Positions 1-5,179 of a stretch of 9,955 nucleotides of DNA are shown here, one piece after another. How positions within the stretch are numbered: the stretch's first letter is position 1; every line of letters begins with the position of its first letter. Under the pieces are notes generated by a model. That model was given only the letters and a program-made list of their open reading frames with translations. It had not been told where the DNA came from and ran no database searches. Source of the stretch: Elusimicrobiota bacterium. GTDB taxonomy: Bacteria > Elusimicrobiota > Elusimicrobia > JACQJN01. The position numbers were made by a program, and so were the translations under genes. The DNA is taken from the NCBI GenBank assembly GCA_016205085.1, contig JACQJN010000066.1, positions 1-9,955 of the forward strand, in the 5' to 3' direction.

Positions 1-80
1 ATACCGGATATCGTCCCGATTGGAAGAAAGCATTGGTGAGACTTCAGGAAGGTCAAAAGATCGATTTGAATAATTACTGA
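1..80 (+). CDS. rplW: 50S ribosomal protein L23, 3' end only
   Basis: Only the last 25 codons are present, read from base 3 to a TGA at 78-80; the 5' part lies outside the window. The residues GYRPDWKKALVRLQEGQ match the usual L23 C-terminus, where an aromatic/basic DWKKA segment is followed by an L-x-EGQ turn and a short hydrophilic tail. L23 binds 23S rRNA beside the exit of the nascent-peptide tunnel and is the docking site for trigger factor and SRP. Position immediately before rplB is the standard S10-operon order, which supports the call despite the short fragment. The gap to rplB is 7 nt. Confidence 0.9.
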   Translation, partial: TGYRPDWKKALVRLQEGQKIDLNNY

Positions 81-87
81 GCTCAGT

Positions 88-939
88 ATGCCAGTTAAAA
101 GCTATAGACCTTACACTCCCTCGCGCCGGTTTATCACCACGCCTGATTTTTCGGAGTTGACTCCAAAGAAGCCGGAGAAAAGCCTGACGGAGGGACTTCG
201 AAAGAGGGGAGGTCGCAACAACACCGGCATGATCATGGTTCGCCACCATGGGGGCGGCCATCGTCGGCGCTACCGGTTTATTGATTTTAAGCGGGATAAA
301 TTCGGGGTGCCGGCCAAGGTGGCCTCCATCGAATATGATCCCAACCGAAGCGCCCGGATTGCGTTATTGCAATATGCGGACGGAGAAAAGCGCTACATTC
401 TACATCCTCAAGGCCTCAAAATTGGGGAGACGGTGATGAGCGGCCCCCAGGCTGAGATTAAAGTGGGAAACGCCTTGCAGTTGATCCACATTCCCGAGGG
501 AACTTTTATCCATAATTTGGAGATGCTACCGGGGCGGGGAGCCCAATTGGTCCGATCGGCGGGAGGGCAGGCTCAGTTGATGGCTAAAGAAGGTCCTTAT
601 GCCCAGATTCGCATGCCTTCCGGAGAAGTTCGGTTAGTTCCTAAGGAGTGCATGGCAACGATAGGGCAGGTGGGGAACTTGGAGCATGAGAATATCGTGC
701 TGGGCAATGCGGGCCGCAGGCGACATCTGGGTATACGGCCGACTGTTCGCGGGGGCGCCATGAACGCCACCGACCACCCTTCAGGGGGTGGCCGCGGCAG
801 ATCTAAGGGAAACAATCATCCTCGCTCTCCTTGGGGTCAGTTGGCAAAAGGATTTAAGACTCGTAACAAACGCAAGGTGTGGGGCTGGATGATTGTCCAG
901 GATCGAAGAAAAGGATCGATGGGCACGGTGCCAACATAA
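88..939 (+). CDS. rplB: 50S ribosomal protein L2
   Basis: L2 is a core large-subunit protein that binds 23S rRNA near the peptidyl-transferase centre and helps subunit association. The 283-residue product has the family N-terminus (MPVKSYRPYTPSRRF), the rRNA-binding segment GRNNTGMI with VRHHGGGHRRRYR at about 42-63, and the C-terminal loop at about 221-262. The conserved His (E. coli mature His229) is present as H230 in DHPSGGGRGR. The second His of the usual DHPHGGGEG motif is Ser (S232), and the usual Glu is Arg. The protein is slightly longer than the common 273-277 residues because of its C-terminal end (about 263-283, VWGWMIVQDRRKG...). The ATG start fits the family; no strong Shine-Dalgarno is visible, so coupling to rplW is likely. 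Confidence 0.98.
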   Translation: MPVKSYRPYTPSRRFITTPDFSELTPKKPEKSLTEGLRKRGGRNNTGMIMVRHHGGGHRRRYRFIDFKRDKFGVPAKVASIEYDPNRSARIALLQYADGEKRYILHPQGLKIGETVMSGPQAEIKVGNALQLIHIPEGTFIHNLEMLPGRGAQLVRSAGGQAQLMAKEGPYAQIRMPSGEVRLVPKECMATIGQVGNLEHENIVLGNAGRRRHLGIRPTVRGGAMNATDHPSGGGRGRSKGNNHPRSPWGQLAKGFKTRNKRKVWGWMIVQDRRKGSMGTVPT

Positions 940-942
940 GAT

Positions 943-1230
943 ATGGGAAGATCTACCAAGAAGGGACCTTATATTGATCCGAGACTTCTGGAGAAAGTGC
1001 AGAAGATGAATCAGGCTGGAGAGAAGAAAGTGATCAAGACTTGGTCTCGAGCCTGTACTATTATTCCTGATTTCGTAGGACATACTTTTGCCGTCCACAA
1101 TGGCAGAAAATTTCTGCCTATTTATATCACGGAACAAATGGTGGGGCATCGGCTGGGAGAGTTTGCTTTTACCCGATTCTTTAAAGGACATGGGGCAGCC
1201 CATACGAAGGAAGCGACGGAACTGACATAA
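943..1230 (+). CDS. rpsS: 30S ribosomal protein S19
   Basis: S19 binds the 3' domain of 16S rRNA in the small-subunit head with S13 and contacts the A-site region. The 95-residue product starts with the family-typical MGRSTKKGPYID. It carries the S19 signature at residues 54-78, beginning NGRKFLPIYITEQMVGH and followed by LGEFAFT, then the basic C-terminal FKGHG segment. Length matches the family (about 92-95). The start lies 3 nt after the rplB stop with no clear Shine-Dalgarno, so translation is probably coupled. Confidence 0.98.
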   Translation: MGRSTKKGPYIDPRLLEKVQKMNQAGEKKVIKTWSRACTIIPDFVGHTFAVHNGRKFLPIYITEQMVGHRLGEFAFTRFFKGHGAAHTKEATELT

Positions 1231-1232
1231 GA

Positions 1233-1583
1233 ATGGAAGCGATAGCGCACGCTAGATTTCAGCGGTACGGAGCCCGGAAGGTGAATCAGGTGTTGGGGCA
1301 AATCCGAGGGAAAACGGTGGAACGCGCCCAGCAGATTCTGCCTTTCGTTCCGAGAGCGGCAGCGGGATTGGTGGCAAAGGTGGTTAAATCGGCGGCGGCT
1401 AATTTTTTCTCTCGTTCCAGTCACAAAACGGAGTTTGAGAATTTATGGATTAAGTCGGCCTGGGTAGGTTTGGGCCCCATGCAGCAGCTCAAGCGCGTGC
1501 AGCCGGGTCCCATGGGGCGCGCCCTTCCATTTAAACGAAAGATGTGCCATTTGACGGTTATCGTGTCCGACAAGAGGAGCTAA
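1233..1583 (+). CDS. rplV: 50S ribosomal protein L22
   Basis: L22 binds 23S rRNA and extends a beta-hairpin that lines the nascent-peptide tunnel near the macrolide site. The 116-residue product has the helical N-terminal core (ARKVNQVLGQIRGKTVE at about 14-30, normally SPRKxRxVxxxIRGK). The extended hairpin is at about 78-103 (GPMQQLKRVQPGPMGRA), followed by the closing strand CHLTVIVSDK. The YGARK segment replaces the more usual xSPRK. The ATG is 2 nt after the rpsS stop. A purine-rich AAGGAAG lies about 20 nt upstream, too far for a standard Shine-Dalgarno. Confidence 0.97.
   Translation: MEAIAHARFQRYGARKVNQVLGQIRGKTVERAQQILPFVPRAAAGLVAKVVKSAAANFFSRSSHKTEFENLWIKSAWVGLGPMQQLKRVQPGPMGRALPFKRKMCHLTVIVSDKRS
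1574..1579 (+). promoter_or_regulatory. Shine-Dalgarno site for rpsC GTG start
   Basis: GAGGAG inside the last codons of rplV lies 5 nt before the GTG at 1585. It supports the GTG as the genuine rpsC start, giving the conserved MGQKIHP N-terminus. Confidence 0.75.
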
Positions 1584-1584
1584 G

Positions 1585-2349
1585 GTGGGACAAAAAATAC
1601 ATCCCAGGGGAATTCGCCTCGGTTACATTCAAGATTGGGAGTCGAAGTGGTTCTCTTTAAGGGAGATGCCTGCTTTGATCAAAGAGGACTACCAAATTCG
1701 GTCTTTGGTCAAGGAAAGGTTTCGGTCCGGCGCTGTCAGCTGGGTGGGAATTGAGCGGGCAGGTTCTTACTTGCGCGTCAATATCCATACGGCCCGCCCG
1801 GGAGTAATCATAGGGAAAAAAGGGGTGGACATTGAAGGCTTGCGCACCACCATCGAACAGCTTACGGGACGCAAGAGCTTCATCAATGTCATGGAGATCA
1901 AGGAACCTGAGCTGGACGCCAGATTGGTGGCGGAAGCGATTGCCCTCCAAATTGAAAGAAGGGTCAACCACAGAAGGGCTATTCGCCGGGCGATGGAGAG
2001 AACGATGCAGTCCGGGGCTTTGGGAATTAAGGTAAAGGTGTCGGGACGCCTGGGTGGGGCTGAGATTGCGCGGAAGGAATGGTTGAGGGAAGGCCGAATC
2101 CCGCTGCACACATTTTCGGCTGATATCGATTATGGACTGACGGAAGCCAAAACGACCATGGGTCGAATAGGAGTCAAGGTATGGATTTTTAAGAAGCAGT
2201 ACTTTACCAAGAGTCCCAAGGAATTATTGCAGGAGATTCGAAAGAGTCAAGGCCTTGTAGAAGAAAAGGGGTCTGAACAAAAGGAACCTGAACCTAAGGA
2301 ACAAAAAGATGTTGATGCCCAAGAGGGTCAAGTACAGGAAACCCCATAG
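1585..2349 (+). CDS. rpsC: 30S ribosomal protein S3
   Basis: S3 sits at the mRNA entry channel of the 30S subunit and takes part in mRNA helicase activity. The 254-residue product opens with MGQKIHPRGIRLG. It has a type II KH domain with the GKKG loop at 77-80, and a C-terminal S3 domain carrying the family segment SGRLGGAEIARKEW at 153-166 and IDYGLTEAKT at 181-190. The start codon is GTG, supported by GAGGAG 5 nt upstream. After about residue 222 comes a hydrophilic Glu/Gln/Lys-rich tail (223-254) of low complexity. The last 41 nt, coding the end of this tail, overlap the rplP start in another frame. The tail is dispensable in appearance and variable in the family; the core is ordinary. Confidence 0.98.
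   Translation: MGQKIHPRGIRLGYIQDWESKWFSLREMPALIKEDYQIRSLVKERFRSGAVSWVGIERAGSYLRVNIHTARPGVIIGKKGVDIEGLRTTIEQLTGRKSFINVMEIKEPELDARLVAEAIALQIERRVNHRRAIRRAMERTMQSGALGIKVKVSGRLGGAEIARKEWLREGRIPLHTFSADIDYGLTEAKTTMGRIGVKVWIFKKQYFTKSPKELLQEIRKSQGLVEEKGSEQKEPEPKEQKDVDAQEGQVQETP
2296..2300 (+). promoter_or_regulatory. Shine-Dalgarno site for rplP inside rpsC
   Basis: AAGGA within the rpsC tail lies 8 nt before the ATG at 2309. It supports the start that gives the conserved MLMPKRVKYRK N-terminus of L16 and therefore supports the 41-nt overlap with rpsC. Confidence 0.7.
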
Positions 2350-2719
2350 CGCTCCCCGTATTAAAGGAAACGCTAAGCGCGGGACTTTGATTGCGTTCGG
2401 GGAATATGGTCTGAAGGCCTTAGAGCCCAAATGGGTCACGGCTAGGCAGATTGAGGCTTGCCGTGTGGCTATGACCCGTTTTATCAAGAAGGGTGGGAAA
2501 ATTTGGATACGGATATTTCCTGATAAAGCCATTACCAAACACCCGGCTGAGACTCGCATGGGTAAGGGGAAGGGAGCTCCGGATCATTGGGCGGCGGTGG
2601 TCAAGCCAGGGCGCGTGTTGTTTGAGATCGAGGGAGTCCCACGCGCCACGGCCGAGGAGGCCATGCTGCTGGCGGCCCATAAGCTTCCCATACAAACGCG
2701 GTTTATTGCTCGGAATTGA
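2309..2719 (+). CDS. rplP: 50S ribosomal protein L16
   Basis: L16 binds 23S rRNA next to the A-site tRNA elbow and is needed for late 50S assembly. The 136-residue product begins MLMPKRVKYRKPHS, the canonical start. It contains the conserved basic segment RMGKGKG at 83-89 followed by W94, a PGRVLFEI strand, and the C-terminal A-HKLPIQTRFI segment. R83 aligns with E. coli Arg81, the residue hydroxylated in some bacteria. The first 41 nt overlap the 3' end of rpsC in a different frame; the next in-frame Met (ATG of residue 3) would still overlap. The overlap is explained by the S3 tail being extended rather than by a mis-called L16 start. Confidence 0.98.
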   Translation: MLMPKRVKYRKPHSAPRIKGNAKRGTLIAFGEYGLKALEPKWVTARQIEACRVAMTRFIKKGGKIWIRIFPDKAITKHPAETRMGKGKGAPDHWAAVVKPGRVLFEIEGVPRATAEEAMLLAAHKLPIQTRFIARN

Positions 2720-2720
2720 C

Positions 2721-2918
2721 ATGAAAGGTAAGGAGCGGGAAAAATTGAAGGCCTTGTCGGGGGTGGAGTTGGAGTCGGAGTTAAGGCAGGCAGTGGACAA
2801 ACATTTCCGGTTGAGGTTTAAACATCGGAGCGCTCCTCTGTCCAACCCGCTTGAACTGAGAATTCTCCGCCGTAAGATGGCACACTTAAAAACTCTGATC
2901 CATCAGAAGGCAACTTAG
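2721..2918 (+). CDS. rpmC: 50S ribosomal protein L29
   Basis: L29 is a small two-helix protein beside the exit tunnel that pairs with L23. The 65-residue product has the family pattern: a short basic N-terminus (MKGKEREKL), L-x-ELxSELRQ at about 16-22, then FRLRFKH, and a second helix with N-P-LELRILRRKMAHLKTL. The reading frame is open further upstream inside rplP (to an ATG at 2493), but that part has no L29 likeness. The ATG at 2721, one base after the rplP stop, gives the normal family length. Its Shine-Dalgarno is weak (GGA at 2712-2714), so coupling to rplP is likely. L29 diverges quickly, so the assignment rests on both helix pattern and position. Confidence 0.95.
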   Translation: MKGKEREKLKALSGVELESELRQAVDKHFRLRFKHRSAPLSNPLELRILRRKMAHLKTLIHQKAT

Positions 2919-3215
2919 ATGACTCCTATTGCCAAACGGACTGAAAATCAGGAGACGGACAGGGGGAAGCGGAAAACTTTTGTGGGGGTGGTGGAATCGG
3001 ATAAAATGCAGAAAACTCGCAGGGTTTCCGTGGAGAGGCGTGTCCGCCACCCTTTCTATGAAAAAGTTCAAACACGGCGCAGCAAATTCTACGTCCACGA
3101 TGAGGGGAATGAGTCGCGCATAGGAGATTTAGTGGAGATTGCCAGCACCAGACCTACGTCTCGGCTTAAACGCTGGAGACTGGTGAGGATTGTTCAAAAA
3201 GCGAGGGGTGCTTAG
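2919..3215 (+). CDS. rpsQ: 30S ribosomal protein S17
   Basis: S17 is an OB-fold primary 16S rRNA-binding protein of the 30S body. The 98-residue product has a charged, probably disordered N-terminus (about 1-18), then KTFVGVVESDKMQKTRRVSVER, the HPFYEKVQTRRSKFYVHDE strand pair, and the signature GDLVEIASTRP followed by LKRWRLVRIV (69-92). The ATG abuts the rpmC TAG directly, with AGAAGG at 2905-2910, 8 nt upstream. Length is slightly above the common 80-90 because of the N-terminal extension. Confidence 0.97.
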   Translation: MTPIAKRTENQETDRGKRKTFVGVVESDKMQKTRRVSVERRVRHPFYEKVQTRRSKFYVHDEGNESRIGDLVEIASTRPTSRLKRWRLVRIVQKARGA

Positions 3216-3220
3216 AGTTT

Positions 3221-3224
3221 GAGG
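3221..3224 (+). promoter_or_regulatory. Shine-Dalgarno site for rplN with a decoy ATG
   Basis: GAGG in the 19-nt gap between rpsQ and rplN lies 10 nt before the GTG at 3235. An out-of-frame ATG at 3230 sits closer, at 5 nt, but runs ATG-CGG-TGA, its stop overlapping the GTG start. No -10/-35 pair is evident in the gap, so I see no sign of a separate spc-operon promoter here. Confidence 0.5.
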
Positions 3225-3234
3225 CACAAATGCG

Positions 3235-3603
3235 GTGATACAAGAACGGACGATTCTGAATGTAGCAGACAACTCGGGAGCCCGGAGACTGATGTGTTTT
3301 AAGGTCCTGGGAGGCAGTTCCCGGCGCTGCGCAACCTTGGGAGACATAGTCGTTTGTTCGGTGAAGGTGGCTTTGCCTACAGCCGCCATCAAGAAAGGAG
3401 ATGTGGTCAAGGCGGTTGTGGTTCGCATAAAGAAAGAGAAACGCAGACCGGACGGTTCCTATATCCGTTTTGATGACAATGCAGCCTGTGTGGTAGATGA
3501 CAAAGGGGAACCCAGGGGTACCCGTGTGTTTGGTCCCGTGGCCAGAGAGTTGAGAGAAAGAAACTTTTTAAAGATCATCTCTTTGGCTCCGGAGGTGGTT
3601 TAG
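3235..3603 (+). CDS. rplN: 50S ribosomal protein L14
   Basis: L14 binds 23S rRNA at the subunit interface, forms bridges with 16S rRNA and is the target of the silencing factor RsfS. The 122-residue product has the full family pattern: N-x-ADNSGARRLMCFKVLGG at 9-27, GDIVV at 36-40, the signature running from about 60 to 87 (AVVVRIKKEKRRPDGSYIRF), and the C-terminal GTRVFGPVARELR with KIISLAPEV. Length is exactly typical. The start is GTG (codons read MIQERTI); the nearby ATG at 3230 is in another frame and stops at once. This gene marks the S10-to-spc operon junction. Confidence 0.98.
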   Translation: MIQERTILNVADNSGARRLMCFKVLGGSSRRCATLGDIVVCSVKVALPTAAIKKGDVVKAVVVRIKKEKRRPDGSYIRFDDNAACVVDDKGEPRGTRVFGPVARELRERNFLKIISLAPEVV

Positions 3604-3607
3604 AAAA

Positions 3608-3919
3608 ATGTTAAAGATTAAGAAGAAAGACAAGGTCATTGTCCTTCGAGGGGAAGATAAGGGGAAAAAAGGAGAAGTCCTGGAGGTTTCTCCGGATAAG
3701 GAGCAGATTTTGGTGAGCAAACTCAATTTGGCTACCAAACATACCCGTCCGACCGCAACGCAGCCAGGAGGGATTCAGAAAAAGGAAAGCCCCCTTCCCT
3801 TGTCGGGGGTGATGCTGGTTTGTCCCAAGTGTGACCAACCTGCGAGACCTCGGTTCGATCGACTCCAAACAGGAGAGAAGGTGAGGGTTTGCCGCAAGTG
3901 CGCAGAGGTAATCCTCTAG
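3608..3919 (+). CDS. rplX: 50S ribosomal protein L24, zinc-ribbon type
   Basis: L24 is an assembly-initiator protein that binds 23S rRNA domain I. The 103-residue product has an N-terminal KOW motif (about 5-31, KKDKVIVLRGEDKGKKGEVL), the conserved N-x-x-TKHTRPT segment and GGIQKKESPLPLS. The C-terminal part carries two CxxC pairs (C72, C75, C95, C98; CPKC and CRKC), the zinc-binding form of L24. A strong purine tract, GGAGGTGG at 3591-3598 within rplN, precedes the ATG. The rplX-rplE junction is where S8 represses the spc operon in E. coli; only 6 nt separate the genes here and I see no clear copy of that structure. Confidence 0.98.
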   Translation: MLKIKKKDKVIVLRGEDKGKKGEVLEVSPDKEQILVSKLNLATKHTRPTATQPGGIQKKESPLPLSGVMLVCPKCDQPARPRFDRLQTGEKVRVCRKCAEVIL

Positions 3920-3925
3920 AGAGAT

Positions 3926-4501
3926 ATGACTGAGAAAGAAAGCAGCTATATTCCGAGGTTGAAGGCGCAGTATCGCGAGCAGGCGATGCCGGTTTTGATG
4001 GAGCGTCTTGAATTTAAGAATCCGATGCAGGTACCGCGATTTTTTAAGGTGGTGGTGAACATGGGAGTTTCAGAGGCCAAGGAGAATATCCAGGCACTGG
4101 ATCAGGCCAAGGAAGACTTAACCGCCATCACCGGGCAGGCTCCTCAGATTCGCAGGGCCAAAAAATCCATTTCCAACTTTAAACTACGGCAGGGAATGCC
4201 GATTGGACTTCGTGTGACGCTCCGCGGAGATCGCATGTATGAGTTTTTGGATCGTTTGGTGACAACCGCAATTCCTCGTCTGAGGGATTTTCGCGGATTG
4301 GATCCCAAAGGGTTTGATGGATTCGGCAATTATAATCTGGGCTTAAAAGAGCAGCATGTGTTTCCAGAAGTGACCACCGAGAAGGCGCTGAAGGCCCGTG
4401 GAATGAATATTTCGATCGTCACTTCGGCGGGAAATGACGAGAGGGCTTTGGAACTTTTGAGGGTGATGGGGTTTCCGTTTAAGAAAGATCAGAAAAAATG
4501 A
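3926..4501 (+). CDS. rplE: 50S ribosomal protein L5
   Basis: L5 binds 5S rRNA in the central protuberance with L18 and contacts P-site tRNA and S13. The 191-residue product has PRLKAQYREQ at 10-19, KNPMQVPRFFKVVVNMGV at 31-48, the signature QAPQIRRAKKSISNFKLRQG (71-90), GLRVTLRGDRMYEFLDRL, and the C-terminal FPEVTTEKALKARGMNISIVT. It exceeds the usual 179-180 residues by a short N-terminal extension before the PRL motif. The ATG lies 6 nt after the rplX stop; the purine-rich GAGAGA between them is a weak Shine-Dalgarno. Its TGA stop at 4499-4501 forms the edge of the heptad repeat that follows. Confidence 0.98.
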   Translation: MTEKESSYIPRLKAQYREQAMPVLMERLEFKNPMQVPRFFKVVVNMGVSEAKENIQALDQAKEDLTAITGQAPQIRRAKKSISNFKLRQGMPIGLRVTLRGDRMYEFLDRLVTTAIPRLRDFRGLDPKGFDGFGNYNLGLKEQHVFPEVTTEKALKARGMNISIVTSAGNDERALELLRVMGFPFKKDQKK

Positions 4502-4588
4502 GTTCAGAGTTTAGAGTCGAGAGTTTAGAGTTCATAAAGGATTTCTTCATGATAACTTGTAACTCGCAACTCGCAACTCGCAACTGGA
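4500..4588 (+). repeat. Opposed heptad-repeat tracts forming an imperfect inverted repeat
   Basis: Five heptads run from 4500 to 4534: GAGTTCA, GAGTTTA, GAGTCGA, GAGTTTA, GAGTTCA. After a spacer they face AACTTGT, three exact copies of AACTCGC, and AACTGGA from 4554 to 4588. Bases 4501-4532 pair with 4554-4585 in 25 of 32 positions by my count, one of them G-U. Most mismatches fall as 2-nt bubbles every seven bases, so the 5-bp GAGTT/AACTC blocks line up. The loop is 21 nt (4533-4553). There is no T-run after the 3' arm, so it is not a standard terminator. No target-site duplication or transposase is seen. It may be a dispersed intergenic repeat or an RNA control element. Confidence 0.85.
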
Positions 4589-4593
4589 GTTGA
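4549..4593 (+). CDS. Possible 14-codon leader ORF before rpsN
   Basis: An ATG in the hairpin loop opens MITCNSQLATRNWS and ends at TGA 4591-4593, one base before the rpsN ATG. AAAGGA at 4536-4541 lies 7 nt upstream, a plausible Shine-Dalgarno. The codons run through the AACTCGC heptads, so translation would melt the 3' arm next to the rpsN ribosome-binding site. The peptide resembles no family I know. The ORF may be a chance product of the repeat; the case rests only on the Shine-Dalgarno, the spacing and the stop position. Confidence 0.25.
   Translation: MITCNSQLATRNWS
4586..4589 (+). promoter_or_regulatory. Shine-Dalgarno site for rpsN
   Basis: GGAG lies 5 nt before the rpsN ATG at 4595 and directly follows the 3' arm of the heptad hairpin. 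It is also the right half of a short palindrome, CAACT-GG-AGTTG (4581-4592), so its accessibility may depend on local folding. Confidence 0.65.
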
Positions 4594-4594
4594 T

Positions 4595-4780
4595 ATGGCT
4601 ACATATGCCTGGATGGCTAAAATGCGCCGGACTCCAAAGTTCGCGGTGCGGTTTAAGAACCGGTGCCAGATTTGTGGCAGGGCGCGCAGCTACTATCGAG
4701 ATTTCGGATTGTGTCGAATCTGTTTTAGGAAAATGGCCCATGAAGGCCAGATCCCCGGCATTAGGAAGTCGTCATGGTGA
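4595..4780 (+). CDS. rpsN: 30S ribosomal protein S14, zinc-binding (type Z)
   Basis: S14 assembles late into the 30S head beside S3, S10 and S19. The 61-residue product is the short zinc-binding form: four cysteines C24, C27, C40 and C43 (CQIC and CRIC) flank GRARSYYRDFGL, followed by FRKMAHEGQIPGIRKSSW, the family C-terminus. The N-terminus (MATYAWMAKMRRTPKF) carries a few extra aromatic residues compared with the common MAKKSxIAK form. The ATG has GGAG 5 nt upstream and is the first gene in the window to follow a real gap (93 nt), one filled by the heptad repeat. The last 7 nt overlap rpsH. Confidence 0.98.
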   Translation: MATYAWMAKMRRTPKFAVRFKNRCQICGRARSYYRDFGLCRICFRKMAHEGQIPGIRKSSW

Positions 4781-5178
4781 CCACAGACCCCATCGCTGAT
4801 CTGTTGACGCGCATCCGCAATGCGAACGTGAAATTTAAGGACAGGGTGGATGCTCCTTTTTCCAAAATCAAGCTGCAAATTTCCCGTGTTCTTAAGGAAG
4901 AAGGATTTATTGCCAACTATAAATCTCTCTACAATGAGGGTCAAAAAAGAGGCGTGATCCGTGTATTTCTTAAGTACACCCCTCAGAAAGAGGCGGTGTT
5001 GAAAGGAATTAAAAGGGTTTCCCGTCCGGGCTTAAGAATCTATCGTTCTTATCGGGAGATGCCCAAGGTAAGGGCGGGGTGTGGAGTCAATATTGTTTCG
5101 ACGCCGTTGGGCATTCTGACCGATCATCAGGCAAAAGAGAAGAAAGTCGGGGGAGAAGTATTGTGCCAGGTATGGTGA
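4774..5178 (+). CDS. rpsH: 30S ribosomal protein S8
   Basis: S8 binds helix 21 of 16S rRNA early in 30S assembly and in E. coli represses the spc operon by binding its own mRNA. The 134-residue product begins MVTTDPIADLLTRIRNAN, has SKIKLQISRVLKEEGFI at 30-46, and ends with the signature STPLGILTDHQAK (109-121) and GGEVLCQVW. The ATG at 4774 has AGGA at 4763-4766 with 7-nt spacing and overlaps the rpsN stop by 7 nt. A GTG at 4777 would give a 4-nt GTGA overlap and a product one residue shorter. I prefer ATG for codon and spacing. Confidence 0.98.
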   Translation: MVTTDPIADLLTRIRNANVKFKDRVDAPFSKIKLQISRVLKEEGFIANYKSLYNEGQKRGVIRVFLKYTPQKEAVLKGIKRVSRPGLRIYRSYREMPKVRAGCGVNIVSTPLGILTDHQAKEKKVGGEVLCQVW

Positions 5179-5179
5179 G

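Noticed and set aside
781..1203. Minus-strand ORF of 140 codons across rplB and rpsS
   Set aside because: It lies antisense to two well-conserved genes and its translation shows no recognisable family; a shadow of codon bias.
1657..2109. Minus-strand ORF of 150 codons within rpsC
   Set aside because: Fully antisense to the conserved S3 core, with no domain pattern.
2493..2720. Open frame upstream of rpmC that would make L29 a 141-residue protein
   Set aside because: The upstream part overlaps rplP throughout, has no L29 similarity, and the ATG at 2721 gives the usual 65-residue L29.
3216..3234. A separate spc-operon promoter before rplN
   Set aside because: The gap is 19 nt and I see no convincing -35/-10 pair there or in the 3' end of rpsQ.
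4500..4588. Heptad hairpin as an intrinsic terminator or a CRISPR array
   Set aside because: No T-run follows the stem and the operon continues at once into rpsN; units of 7 nt without spacers do not fit CRISPR.
4547..4741. Minus-strand ORF of 64 codons covering the repeat and most of rpsN
   Set aside because: It is antisense to the zinc-type S14 and its end is just the reverse-read heptads.
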